This document shows positions 32,780 through 42,325 of a DNA stretch of 64,000 nucleotides, piece after piece; the first letter of the stretch is position 1; the number at the start of each line of letters is the position of its first letter. The notes under the pieces are model-generated. The model saw nothing but the letters and a program-made list of their open reading frames with translations, did no database searches and was not told the origin of the DNA. Origin of the DNA: an uncultured Alistipes sp. (GTDB lineage Bacteria > Bacteroidota > Bacteroidia > Bacteroidales > Rikenellaceae); NCBI GenBank assembly GCA_900546065.1, contig URBK01000012.1, positions 23,283 through 87,282 on the forward strand. The letters run 5' to 3'. The position numbers and the translations under genes were made by a program.

Positions 32780-35227
32780 ATGAAGCATTTGATCATATCT
32801 GTGGCTATGTGCGCCCTTGCTGTGGCGGCGCAGGCGCAGGAGTTTGAACGCACGGCGCACGGCCTCAGGACGACGGTGCCCGACAAGGGTATCGACATCG
32901 AGGTGGAGTGGTACACGCCGCGTACGGTGCGCGTATTGAAGAGTCCGCATGGCATGCAGGTCGCAAAGACGAGCCTTTCGGTCATAGCGAAGCCCGAAAC
33001 GGTGGAGCTCAAGACGCGATATGATGGTGACGGCGTTGCGGAGATGAGTAGCGACGCTCTGACGGTGCGTATCGACGGCCGCAGCGGCGTGGTGTCGTTC
33101 TCGGATGCCAAGGGCGGAGAACTGTTGAGCGAGACGGAAAACGACCGTGCCTTTACGCCGTTCAATGACGCCGGACGCGATACATACGCCGTGTATCAGG
33201 GTTTCGATACGGATGACGGCGAGGGGCTCTACGGACTCGGCCAGCTGCAGAACGGGGAGATGATGCAGCGCAACATGAACAAATATCTGGTGCAGGGCAA
33301 CGTTGAGGATGTGACGCCGCTGTTCCAGTCGACCAAGGGTTACGGTATCTTCTGGGACAACTATTCGGGGACACTCTATATCGACAACGACGAGGAGACC
33401 TCGTTCCGTTCCGACGTGGGTGACTGCATGGATTATTATTTCATGTTCGGCGGTTCGGCCGACGGGGTGATAGGCCAGATCCGCGCCCTGACGGGAGACG
33501 TGCCGATGATGCCTCTGTGGGGCTACGGTTTCATGCAGAGCAAGGAGCGTTACAAGAGTCAGGATGAGACCGTGGGGGTGGTTCGCCGCTACCGCGAGCT
33601 GGGCATACCTCTCGATTGCATAATTCAGGACTGGCAGTATTGGGGGCACAACTACCTGTGGAACGCCATGGATTTCAAGAATCCGTCGTTCAGCCGTCCG
33701 CAGCAGATGGTCGACGAGGTGCATGCCATGAATGCCCGTATGATGATCTCGATATGGTCGTCGTTCGGTCCCGCGACCAAGCCCTACCGCGAACTGAACT
33801 CGAAGGGGCTGCTCTTCGATATCGAGACGTGGCCGCAGTCGGGTGTTGACGGCTGGCCGCCCGATCTGAGCTATCCGTCAGGTGTGCGCGTGTATGATGC
33901 CTATTCGTCGGAGGCGCGCGACATATATTGGAAATACCTCAAGAGCGGACTCTTCGATATAGGTATCGACGGCTGGTGGATGGACTCTACGGAGCCCGAC
34001 CACTTCAACCCAAAGGATTCGGATTTCGACCGCCAGACGGGCATGGGATCCTATCGCAGCGTGCGCAACGCCTATCCGTTGGTTACCGTCGGCGGCGTGT
34101 CGGACCACCAGCGTGCCGTGACATCGGACAAGCGCGTCCTGATTCTGACGCGTTCGAGCTTTGTGGGGCAGCAGCGTTACGGTTCGGTCGTGTGGTCGGG
34201 TGACGTGCAGTCGTCATGGGACATGCTGCGGCGTCAGGTGACGGCGGGACTGAACTTCTCGCTCACGGGCATGCCGCACTGGAACTCCGATCCGGGCGGG
34301 TTCTTTGCCGGCTCGTACAATACGAAGGGGCCCGACAGCGCGCCCGAAAACCCGATGTACCGCGAACTCTATGTCCGGTGGATGCAGTTCGGGGTCTTCT
34401 GCCCCATGATGCGCAGCCACGGGGCCGACGCCTCGCGCGAGGTGTTCCGTTACGGCAAGGCGGGCGAACCGGTATATGACGCTCTGGTTGATGCCATCAG
34501 GCTGCGATACAAGCTTCTTCCATATATCTACTCGACGTCATGGGAGGTGACGCACGATCGCGGGACCTTCATGCGTGCGCTGTTCATGGACTTTGTTGAC
34601 GACCGCAACACTTGGAACATGGGCGACGAATATATGTTCGGCCGTGCGTTTCTTGTAGCGCCCGTGCTTGAGGCGCAATATACGCCGGAGCAGGTGCAGC
34701 GTCAGTTGGCTGAGAACGAGGGCTGGGGCCGCAATACCGACGGCGGCGATGCTGCCGGCGGCGTGGACTTCACGCAGAGCCATACGATGGATGTATATCT
34801 GCCGGCGGGAACGTCGTGGTACGACTTCTGGAGCGGCGAGCGACATGATGGCGGGGACAATGTAACGGTCACCACCACGCTTGACCGCATTCCGCTGTTC
34901 GTACGTGCGGGCAGCATCGTGCCTCTGGGCCCCGATGTGCAGTACAGCGGCGAGAAGGCGTGGAACGACCTTACGCTGTGCCTCTACCCGGGAGCTGACG
35001 GGGAGTTTACGTTATACGAAGACCGCGGTGACGGCTATGACTACGAGTCGGGTGCATATACCGAGATCGAGATGCGATGGAATGATTCCCGCCGTACGCT
35101 TACGATCAATCCGAGGCGAGGCTCGTACGACGGCATGTCGGACCGATATACCTTTACGCTGCGTATGCCCGACGGACGGGAGAAGACGGTCGCCTATACG
35201 GGTAAACGTCTGACGGTAAAAATGTAG
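32780..35227 (+). CDS. Glycoside hydrolase family 31 (alpha-glucosidase/alpha-xylosidase type)
   Basis: The product has 815 residues from MKHLIISVAMCALAVAAQAQ, a signal peptide cleaved near AQA. The N-terminal GH31 beta-sandwich spans about residues 20-215; the barrel starts near MPLWGYGFMQSKERYKSQDE. The catalytic nucleophile Asp lies in GIDGWWMDSTEPDHF and the acid/base Asp in VVWSGDVQSSWDMLRRQV, with HWNSDPGGF following. The C-terminal part has WYDFWSGERHDGGDN and RAGSIVPLGPDVQYS, then a DUF5110-like end. The enzyme should act outside the cytoplasm on alpha-linked glucosides or xylosides. The linkage is not determined and no SusCD transport genes are near. Confidence 0.95.
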   Translation: MKHLIISVAMCALAVAAQAQEFERTAHGLRTTVPDKGIDIEVEWYTPRTVRVLKSPHGMQVAKTSLSVIAKPETVELKTRYDGDGVAEMSSDALTVRIDGRSGVVSFSDAKGGELLSETENDRAFTPFNDAGRDTYAVYQGFDTDDGEGLYGLGQLQNGEMMQRNMNKYLVQGNVEDVTPLFQSTKGYGIFWDNYSGTLYIDNDEETSFRSDVGDCMDYYFMFGGSADGVIGQIRALTGDVPMMPLWGYGFMQSKERYKSQDETVGVVRRYRELGIPLDCIIQDWQYWGHNYLWNAMDFKNPSFSRPQQMVDEVHAMNARMMISIWSSFGPATKPYRELNSKGLLFDIETWPQSGVDGWPPDLSYPSGVRVYDAYSSEARDIYWKYLKSGLFDIGIDGWWMDSTEPDHFNPKDSDFDRQTGMGSYRSVRNAYPLVTVGGVSDHQRAVTSDKRVLILTRSSFVGQQRYGSVVWSGDVQSSWDMLRRQVTAGLNFSLTGMPHWNSDPGGFFAGSYNTKGPDSAPENPMYRELYVRWMQFGVFCPMMRSHGADASREVFRYGKAGEPVYDALVDAIRLRYKLLPYIYSTSWEVTHDRGTFMRALFMDFVDDRNTWNMGDEYMFGRAFLVAPVLEAQYTPEQVQRQLAENEGWGRNTDGGDAAGGVDFTQSHTMDVYLPAGTSWYDFWSGERHDGGDNVTVTTTLDRIPLFVRAGSIVPLGPDVQYSGEKAWNDLTLCLYPGADGEFTLYEDRGDGYDYESGAYTEIEMRWNDSRRTLTINPRRGSYDGMSDRYTFTLRMPDGREKTVAYTGKRLTVKM

Positions 35228-35255
35228 CATAGGTTGCCGAAACATCCTCAAGCGT

Positions 35256-35320
35256 GTCGACCGCGGCATGGCGCCTTTACGGGGCGCCTGCCGCGGCCGA
35301 CTGCGTCGTATGGTTTTTTT
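35256..35320 (+). terminator. Hairpin terminator after GH31
   Basis: A long stem GTCGACCGCGGCA (35256-35268) pairs with TGCCGCGGCCGAC (35289-35301, one mismatch) around an inner GGCGCC pair. A run of seven T follows at 35314-35320. The gap before the T-run is larger than usual. Confidence 0.65.
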
Positions 35321-35342
35321 GAGAAAAAAATGCGGCGATTTT

Positions 35343-35374
35343 TTTGTGCCTGCCCGCCGAAAAGAGTAAATTTG
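35343..35374 (+). promoter_or_regulatory. Promoter for plsC
   Basis: TTTG (35343-35346), 20 bases, TAAATTTG (35367-35374): a full consensus, 46 bases before the plsC ATG. It may drive the run plsC-parE-parC and beyond. Confidence 0.85.
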
Positions 35375-35420
35375 CAGGATGATTTATTTCGGATAAAAAC
35401 CTTTATATACCCATATTGCA

Positions 35421-36161
35421 ATGCTGTCGATTCTTTACTATATCTTTACCGTGATACACACCACCGTGTGGTGTATCATCTCGGCTCTGGTGCTGGCCGT
35501 GACCTATCCTTTCGACAAGTCGCGCCGTCTGGTGCACGAATGTTCGCGTTATATGACGTGGGTATTTTTCGGGCTTCCGCCGCGTGTGCGCCGCACCATC
35601 GACGGAGTGGAGAATATCGACCGCCGCAAGTCCTACGTCATAGTTCTCAACCACACGTCGGGCGTAGACATAATCGCCGCCTACAAGATCCCGCTCAACT
35701 TCCGCTGGGTGTCGAAGCGCGAGGTCTTCCGCATACCCTTCTTCGGCCCGATGCTGCTCGTGCACGGGGATATACCCATCGAGCGGGGCAATGCGGCCGC
35801 GGCCATGGCAAAGGTCGTACACCAAGGCAAGATATGGCTCGGACGCGGTGCGAGCGTGGCCATATTCCCCGAGGGTACCCGTTCCAAGGATGGCGAGATA
35901 CACCGTTTCAAGGCCGGAGCGTTCACTTTGGCCAAGGAGGCGGGTGTGGAGATACTGCCCGTGGTTATGACGGGTACGGCCACGATGTTCCGCGGCTGGC
36001 GCATGAACTGGACCAACCGTATCCGTATTCGCGTATTGCCTCCGGTGAGTGTTGAGGAGGCGGCCTCGATGGAGATCAAGGAGCTTGCACAGACGGTGCA
36101 GGAGCGTATGACGACGGCTCTGGCCGAGCTGCGCGGCGAGGAGGCCGGACGCGGCAAATGA
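35421..36161 (+). CDS. plsC: 1-acyl-sn-glycerol-3-phosphate acyltransferase
   Basis: Adds the second acyl chain to lysophosphatidate at the inner membrane. The 246-residue protein has an N-terminal membrane helix (SILYYIFTVIHTTVWCIISALVLAVTYPF, quoted in part: VWCIISALVLAVTYPF). The acyltransferase motifs are in order: NHTSGVD (HX4D), the block FFGPMLLVHGDIPIERG, FPEGTRSKDGEIHRFKAGAF and the block around VEILPVVMTG. It precedes parE by 59 bases. Confidence 0.94.
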   Translation: MLSILYYIFTVIHTTVWCIISALVLAVTYPFDKSRRLVHECSRYMTWVFFGLPPRVRRTIDGVENIDRRKSYVIVLNHTSGVDIIAAYKIPLNFRWVSKREVFRIPFFGPMLLVHGDIPIERGNAAAAMAKVVHQGKIWLGRGASVAIFPEGTRSKDGEIHRFKAGAFTLAKEAGVEILPVVMTGTATMFRGWRMNWTNRIRIRVLPPVSVEEAASMEIKELAQTVQERMTTALAELRGEEAGRGK

Positions 36162-36220
36162 CAGCCTCTCGGCCGCAGGGGCTCCCGCTGCGGGTGCCGA
36201 AGAGCCGAGTGTGAAAAAAC

Positions 36221-38104
36221 ATGGAATCGAAAATGACCAATATGAATAATAACAACAAGCCGACGGCGGCGTATGACGACGACGCGATCCGTACGCTATC
36301 ACCGCGCGAGCATCTGCGCCTGCGCCCGGGAATGTATATCGGCAAGCTGGGCGACGGTTCGCAGCCCGACGACGGCATATATGTGCTGATAAAGGAGACG
36401 GTCGACAACTCGATCGACGAGTTCATCATGGGTGCGGGCAACCGTATCGACATCACCATCGAAGACAATGTGGTGACGGTGCGCGACTATGGCCGCGGCA
36501 TTCCGCTCAAGTCGCTCTCGGCGGCGGTGAGCAAGATGAACACGGGCGGCAAGTATTCGGGCGAGGCGTTCAAGAAGACGGTCGGTCTGAACGGCGTGGG
36601 CGTGAAGGCCGTGAATATGCTTTCGAGCGAGTTTACGGCACGCTCGGTGCGTGACGGCGAGGCGCATACGGTGACCTTTGCCAAGGGACTCGAGGTGTCG
36701 GACAAGTGGGAGAGCGGCGTGGATGAACGCACGGGTACCTGCATACGCTTCCGTGTAGACGAGGAGATCTTCGGAAAGTATTCATACAATATGGATTTCG
36801 TGGAGCAGATGGTGCGCAACTACACCTATCTGAACCTCGGCCTCAAGATCACGCTCAACGGCCGCGAATATGTCTCGAAGAACGGCCTGCTCGATCTGGT
36901 GAACGACAACCTGTCGGAGGAGCCGCTCTATCCGCCGATCCATCTGTCGGGTGAGGATATAGAGGTGGTAATAACACACGGTACGGGATATGGCGAGAGC
37001 TACTATTCGTTCGTCAACGGACAATATACCTCGCAGGGAGGAACGCATCAGGCAGCCTTCCGTGCTTCGATAGCCAAGGTTGTCAAGGAGTTTTATCATA
37101 AGGATTACGATCCGTCGGATGTCCGCACGTCGATCATAGCGGCCATATCGATCCGCATGAACGACCCTGTGTTCGAGTCGCAGACGAAGATACGTCTTGG
37201 CTCGAAGGAGGTTGCGCCGGGGGTATCGATGCAGCAGTTCGTGGGTGATTTCCTCTCGGTGGATCTGGACAACTACCTGCACAAGCATCCCGAGACGGCG
37301 CAGGTGCTGCAGAAGAAGATCGTCGAGAACGAGAAGGAGCGCAAGGCCATATCGGGCATACAGAAGAAGGCCCGCGAGACGGCCAAGAAGGTTGCAGTGA
37401 ACAACCGTAAACTGCGAGATTGCAAGATACACTTCACGGACAAGCACGAGTTGGCCGAGCAGACGATGATCTTCATCACGGAGGGACTTTCGGCCATGGG
37501 GCCCATCACGGCCAGCCGCAACGCCATGACGCAGGCCGTATTCTGCCTGCGGGGCAAGCCGCTGAACTCATACGGTCTGACGAAGAAGGTGGTCTACGAG
37601 AATGAGGAGTTCAACCTTTTGCAGTCGGCGCTCAATATCGACGAGGATATGGATAACCTGCGCTACAACAAGGTTATCATCGCCACGGATGCCGATGTGG
37701 ACGGTATGCACATACGCCTTCTGATGACGAGTTTCTTCGTTCAGTTCTTCCCCGACCTGATACGCAGCGGCCATCTCTACATATTGCAGACGCCGCTGTT
37801 CCGCGTGCGCAACAAGAAGGAGAACTACTATTGCTACTCGGAAGAGGAGCGGCAGCAGGCGATCCGCCGCTGCGGCCCTACGGCCGAGATCACGCGCTTC
37901 AAGGGTCTGGGCGAGATCTCGCCCGACGAGTTCAAGGACCTCATAGGCGAGCAGATGCGTCTGGACAAGGTGCGCCTTACCAAGGACGACCCGATCTCTG
38001 ATCTGCTGGAGTTCTATATGGGCAAGAACACATACGAGCGTCAGGGCTTCATCATCGACAACCTTCGTATCGAGGAGGATCTTGTTGAGGACGAGGCGGT
38101 GTGA
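36221..38104 (+). CDS. parE: DNA topoisomerase IV subunit B
   Basis: The ATPase subunit of the type IIA topoisomerase that unlinks daughter chromosomes. The 627-residue product has the GHKL ATPase signature [11 protein letters not shown] (Asn/Asp), [10 protein letters not shown] and the ATP lid [11 protein letters not shown]. The TOPRIM domain has [13 protein letters not shown], then [16 protein letters not shown] and the metal-binding [12 protein letters not shown]. In most GyrB/ParE proteins the first TOPRIM motif reads EGDSA; here the Asp is Leu and the following residue pattern is SAMG. The catalytic Glu and the DAD Asps are kept. I call ParE, not GyrB, because parC follows by 73 bases and a separate gyrA lies at 46 kb. 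Confidence 0.92.
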   Translation: MESKMTNMNNNNKPTAAYDDDAIRTLSPREHLRLRPGMYIGKLGDGSQPDDGIYVLIKETVDNSIDEFIMGAGNRIDITIEDNVVTVRDYGRGIPLKSLSAAVSKMNTGGKYSGEAFKKTVGLNGVGVKAVNMLSSEFTARSVRDGEAHTVTFAKGLEVSDKWESGVDERTGTCIRFRVDEEIFGKYSYNMDFVEQMVRNYTYLNLGLKITLNGREYVSKNGLLDLVNDNLSEEPLYPPIHLSGEDIEVVITHGTGYGESYYSFVNGQYTSQGGTHQAAFRASIAKVVKEFYHKDYDPSDVRTSIIAAISIRMNDPVFESQTKIRLGSKEVAPGVSMQQFVGDFLSVDLDNYLHKHPETAQVLQKKIVENEKERKAISGIQKKARETAKKVAVNNRKLRDCKIHFTDKHELAEQTMIFITEGLSAMGPITASRNAMTQAVFCLRGKPLNSYGLTKKVVYENEEFNLLQSALNIDEDMDNLRYNKVIIATDADVDGMHIRLLMTSFFVQFFPDLIRSGHLYILQTPLFRVRNKKENYYCYSEEERQQAIRRCGPTAEITRFKGLGEISPDEFKDLIGEQMRLDKVRLTKDDPISDLLEFYMGKNTYERQGFIIDNLRIEEDLVEDEAV

Positions 38105-38177
38105 GCGGTCGGCCCGAGGGGACGGCAAGAGAGTATAAAACGGACAAACGAACATAAAAAAGTAAAATCTACCGTAG

Positions 38178-40913
38178 ATGGCAGAAGATAGAGATACGAG
38201 AGACGACGAGGAGATCGGGGGCGACGAGCTGCCTGTCGACATGCCGGCCGAAGAGTCGGCGGAGGCCGGGATAGGACGCTACGGACGGCTTTTCGGCGAG
38301 GACGGCGGCAACATACACAAACTGACGGGCATGTACAAGAACTGGTTCTTGGACTACGCGTCGTATGTGATTCTGGAGCGTGCCGTACCCCATCTGGAGG
38401 ATGGCCTGAAGCCCGTGCAGCGCCGCATCCTGCACGCCATGAAGTGCTGCGACGACGGCCGCTACAACAAGGTGGCCAATATCGTGGGACAGGCCATGCA
38501 GTACCACCCGCACGGCGACGCCTCGATCAAGGATGCGCTGGTGCAGCTCGGACAGAAGGACCTGCTGATAGATTGTCAGGGTAACTGGGGTAACATACTC
38601 ACGGGCGACGAGGCTGCCGCGGGCCGATATATCGAGGCTCGGTTGTCGAAGTTTGCCTTGGAGGTTGTCTTCAACCGCAAGACAACGGAGTGGATGCGCT
38701 CCTACGATGGCCGCAACGAGGAACCCGTGACACTTCCGATCAAGTTCCCGCTGCTGCTGGCGCAGGGCACCGACGGTATTGCCGTAGGTCTGGCGTCCAA
38801 GATCCTGCCGCATAACTTCAACGAGTTGATTAACGCATGTATCGCACACCTTCGCGGGGAGGATTTCCAACTGTATCCCGATTTCCCGACGGGCGGTATC
38901 ATGGATGTGACGCGCTACAACGACGGCCTGCGCGGTGGCTCGGTCAAGGTGCGGGCGCGTATCTCGAAGATCGACAAACGGACGCTCGCCATTACGGAGA
39001 TACCCTTTACCACGACCTCGGAGTCGATAAAGGATTCGATCGTGAAAGCCAACGAGAGGGGCAAGATACGTATCAAGAAGGTGGACGATCTGACGGCCGA
39101 CAAGGTCGAGATCGTGATCCACGTTGCGAACGACGAGTCGAGCGACAAGACCATCGACGCCCTCTACGCCTTCACCTCGTGCGAGGTATCCATCTCGCCC
39201 AATGCGTGCGTCATCTGTGACGAGAAGCCGCACTTCATGGGTGTGAAGGAGATCCTTCGCCGCTCGGCCGAGAATACGCGGCGTCTGCTGAGCTGCGAGC
39301 TTGAAATACGCCTTCACGAGTTGAACGAGGCGTGGCATGCGGCCTCTCTGGAGCGTATCTTCATCGAGAACAAGCTCTATCAGCTCATCGAGGGGTGCCG
39401 TTCGCATGAAGAGGCCTACGCGGCCGTGGACAAGGGCTTGGAACCCTTCAAGAAGCTGCTGCGCCGCGAGGTTACGTTGGAGGATGTGCAGCGCCTGACG
39501 GAGTTGAAGTTCATCCGCATATCGCGTTACGATGCCGACAAGGCCGACAACGAGATCCGCCGCATAGAGGATGATATCGAGTCGACGAAACACGATCTGG
39601 CGCACCTTACGGATTATACCATTGCCTACTATGAGCATATACGCGACAAGTACGGCAAGGGGCGTGAGCGTCGTACCGAGATCCGCAGTTTCGATGCCAT
39701 CGAGGCGGCGAAGGTGGCCGTTACGAACGCCAAACTCTATGTCGACCGGGCCGAGGGCTTCTTCGGCATAGGCAAGGGCATGAAGGATTCGGAGTTTGTA
39801 TGCGACTGCAGCGACATAGACGACGTAATAGTGATACTCAAGGACGGCCGGTACAAGGTGACTAAGGTCAAGGACAAGGATTTCTTCGACAAGGGTATCT
39901 ATTATATCGGAGTGTTCAAGCGCAACGACGAACGCACGATATACAACGTACTGTACCGCGACGGCCGCGGCGGCCCGATCATGATGAAGCGCTGCGCCAT
40001 CAAGAGCATCACGCGCGAGCGGGAGTATGACCTTACGAAGGGGACGCCCAAGAGCGAGATACTCTACATGTCGGTCAACCCGAACGGCGAGGCCGAGGTG
40101 CTGAAGATATATTTCCGGCCGCGTCCGCGCCTGAAGAAGGTGATCGTGGACCTCGACTTCTCGACCGTGGCGATCAAGGGACGCCAGAGTCAGGGCAATC
40201 TCTTCTCGCGCTACGGCATACACAAGATTTCGCTCAAGGAGCGTGGAACGTCGACGCTGGGCGGCCAGAACATCTGGTATGACGAGGATGTGCGCCGTCT
40301 GAATACCGACGGGCGCGGTGTGCTGCTGGGCGAGTTCAAGGGGGATGACAAGATCGTGGTGTGGACGACGAAGAACCTCTATTACATTACGGATTTCAAC
40401 GTCGGACAGCACTTTCCCGATGAGACGGTGCGTATCGACCGCTACGTTCCGGGCCGCGTGTACAGCGTATGTTACTTCGACGGCGAGCAGGGCTATTACT
40501 ACATGAAGCGCTTCCAGCTCGAAGCGAGCGAGAAGATGCAGTCGTTCCTTGACGAGGGTGCGCAGGTACGGTTCGTTGCCATGACCGACCGCAGCGGTGC
40601 CAAACTCGTCGTGACATATCAGGGGGCGCAGGCGTCGCGTCCGGCGGACGAGATCGACGTCGACAGCTTCGTGGGCGTGAAGAGCCATCGTGCCAAGGGC
40701 AAGCGTATCACGACGTATGACGTTGCGACGCTTACGTTCGTTGCGCCCGAGCAGCCCGAACCCGATCCCGACACGACCGAAGGGTCGGATAGCGCGACGG
40801 ATGACGAGGCGGATCAAATGGATGCTGCGGCCGTTGAGACTGAAGAGTCGGCGGCAGACGGAAGCGTGGATACGGTTATCACGGACGATCCCGAACAATT
40901 AAATCTGTTCTGA
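38178..40913 (+). CDS. parC: DNA topoisomerase IV subunit A
   Basis: The DNA-cutting subunit partnered with ParE. The 911-residue product has an N-terminal acidic stretch of about 45 residues, then the winged-helix domain with FLDYASYVILERAVPHLEDG, QYHPHGDASIKDALVQLGQ and the catalytic Tyr in AAAGRYIEARLSKF. The coiled-coil tower extends to about residue 500, and C-terminal beta-pinwheel blades follow. The last 60 residues are rich in Asp/Glu/Ser (DTTEGSDSATDDEAD) and probably disordered. The TopoIV-type arrangement and the blade sequences unlike gyrA's GyrA-box separate it from the gyrase subunit at 46092. Confidence 0.94.
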   Translation: MAEDRDTRDDEEIGGDELPVDMPAEESAEAGIGRYGRLFGEDGGNIHKLTGMYKNWFLDYASYVILERAVPHLEDGLKPVQRRILHAMKCCDDGRYNKVANIVGQAMQYHPHGDASIKDALVQLGQKDLLIDCQGNWGNILTGDEAAAGRYIEARLSKFALEVVFNRKTTEWMRSYDGRNEEPVTLPIKFPLLLAQGTDGIAVGLASKILPHNFNELINACIAHLRGEDFQLYPDFPTGGIMDVTRYNDGLRGGSVKVRARISKIDKRTLAITEIPFTTTSESIKDSIVKANERGKIRIKKVDDLTADKVEIVIHVANDESSDKTIDALYAFTSCEVSISPNACVICDEKPHFMGVKEILRRSAENTRRLLSCELEIRLHELNEAWHAASLERIFIENKLYQLIEGCRSHEEAYAAVDKGLEPFKKLLRREVTLEDVQRLTELKFIRISRYDADKADNEIRRIEDDIESTKHDLAHLTDYTIAYYEHIRDKYGKGRERRTEIRSFDAIEAAKVAVTNAKLYVDRAEGFFGIGKGMKDSEFVCDCSDIDDVIVILKDGRYKVTKVKDKDFFDKGIYYIGVFKRNDERTIYNVLYRDGRGGPIMMKRCAIKSITREREYDLTKGTPKSEILYMSVNPNGEAEVLKIYFRPRPRLKKVIVDLDFSTVAIKGRQSQGNLFSRYGIHKISLKERGTSTLGGQNIWYDEDVRRLNTDGRGVLLGEFKGDDKIVVWTTKNLYYITDFNVGQHFPDETVRIDRYVPGRVYSVCYFDGEQGYYYMKRFQLEASEKMQSFLDEGAQVRFVAMTDRSGAKLVVTYQGAQASRPADEIDVDSFVGVKSHRAKGKRITTYDVATLTFVAPEQPEPDPDTTEGSDSATDDEADQMDAAAVETEESAADGSVDTVITDDPEQLNLF

Positions 40914-40935
40914 CGGAACAAAAACTACGATACTG

Positions 40936-41460
40936 ATGAAGATTTTTCTTATCGGATATATGGGCTGCGGGAAGAGCTCGCTCGGGCGGCGTCTGGCCAA
41001 ACGTGCGGGCATGCGCTTCGTGGATATGGATTCCGAGATCGAGCAGTGCGAGGGCGCCTCGATAAGTGACATATTCCGCTTCGAGGGGGAGGATTATTTC
41101 CGCCGCAAGGAGCGCGAGCTGATCGAAAGCCTTGCCGGCGAGGGTGACGACATGGTTATCTCGACGGGCGGCGGCGCCCCTGCGTGGGGTGATAACATGT
41201 CACGCATGAACGATGCGGGCATGACGGTCTACCTTCGTCGTACGCCGCAGCAGATAGCCTCGCGTCTGAGTCCGCACGGACGGCAGAAACGGCCCAAACT
41301 GCGCGGACTGAACGACGAGGAACTGGTGGCCTTCATGACGGCGAACATGGCCGAGCGCGAGCCTTTCTATTCGCAGGCGCGCCTGTGTGTCGACTGCGCC
41401 GACAGAAGCGACGACGAGCTGATAGAGTTTATTCTTTCAAAGTGCCGCGGCGATGAGTGA
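40936..41460 (+). CDS. aroK: Shikimate kinase
   Basis: Phosphorylates shikimate at the 3-OH in the aromatic amino acid pathway. The 174-residue product has the P-loop GYMGCGKSSLGRRLAKRAG, the shikimate-binding DMDSEIE and FRRKERE, and the GGGAPAW turn. It begins 22 bases after parC and overlaps the start of murI by eight bases, so it belongs to the same transcript. Confidence 0.96.
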   Translation: MKIFLIGYMGCGKSSLGRRLAKRAGMRFVDMDSEIEQCEGASISDIFRFEGEDYFRRKERELIESLAGEGDDMVISTGGGAPAWGDNMSRMNDAGMTVYLRRTPQQIASRLSPHGRQKRPKLRGLNDEELVAFMTANMAEREPFYSQARLCVDCADRSDDELIEFILSKCRGDE

Positions 41461-42244
41461 CGCTCCGATTGGAATATACGATTCGGGCTTCGGGGGGCTT
41501 ACCGTGTGGCGCGAGATACGCCGCGCGCTGCCCGAGGAGTCGCTCATATATCTGGGTGACGGCAAGAACTGCCCATACGGGTCTCTGTCGGAGGAGCGTG
41601 TTGCGGAGTTGGCCGATGCGGCCGTGCGGCAGCTTCTGGACGAGGGGTGCAAACTTATCGTCGTGGCGTGCAATACGGCTACGGCGGCCGCGATCGAGCG
41701 GCTGCGGGAGACATTCCCGTCGACACCGTTCGTAGGTCTGGAGCCTGCGGTGAAACCCGCATGTCTGCATACGCGCAGCGGCGTTGTGGGTGTAGTGGCT
41801 ACGGAACGCAGCCTTGCCGGAGGCAAGTTCCTCACGACGGTGGAACGTTATTGTGGCGGCAAACGTGTCGTCAAGGCTGTAGGGCGCGGCTGGGTCGAGG
41901 CCGTCGAGGCGGATGAAGAACACACTCCCGAGACTGAACGCCGCGTGCGGGAGGTTCTGGATCCGATTATGGCGGCGGGAGCCGATGTGATCGTACTCGG
42001 ATGCACGCACTATCCCTTCCTTCGGGATGTTATCAAACGTGTTATCGGCGACCGTGACATCGAGGTCATAGATTCGGGCGCTGCGGTGGAAAAACGTGTC
42101 GAGAGTCTTCTCGACCAATATGACCTGCGCGCTGCCCGGGGCCACGAGGCATCGTACCGTTTCATGTCGATGGCCGGAGACGACTATTGCGAGCGGCTGC
42201 GCCGCAAGGCTTTCGCATGCGACGGTTGCGCGCAAGAAAAATAA
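41453..42244 (+). CDS. murI: Glutamate racemase
   Basis: Makes D-glutamate for peptidoglycan. The 263-residue product has the two catalytic cysteine motifs VACNTATAAAIE and LGCTHYPFLRDV, the N-terminal IYDSGFGGLTVWREIR and the GDGKNCPYGSL loop. It overlaps aroK by eight bases (ATG inside the aroK 3' end), suggesting translational coupling. Confidence 0.96.
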   Translation: MSDAPIGIYDSGFGGLTVWREIRRALPEESLIYLGDGKNCPYGSLSEERVAELADAAVRQLLDEGCKLIVVACNTATAAAIERLRETFPSTPFVGLEPAVKPACLHTRSGVVGVVATERSLAGGKFLTTVERYCGGKRVVKAVGRGWVEAVEADEEHTPETERRVREVLDPIMAAGADVIVLGCTHYPFLRDVIKRVIGDRDIEVIDSGAAVEKRVESLLDQYDLRAARGHEASYRFMSMAGDDYCERLRRKAFACDGCAQEK

Positions 42245-42325
42245 TGATTATATTTAACCTCATTTGATGCGGACGAGAGTTTTTGCACCGCAGGCAGATG
42301 GCTTCAAGGTAGAGTTTGGTTGGTT

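Noticed and set aside
38169..40898. 909-codon minus-strand frame opposite parC
   Set aside because: parC is unmistakable on the other strand; the opposite frame is a compositional shadow without motifs or promoter.
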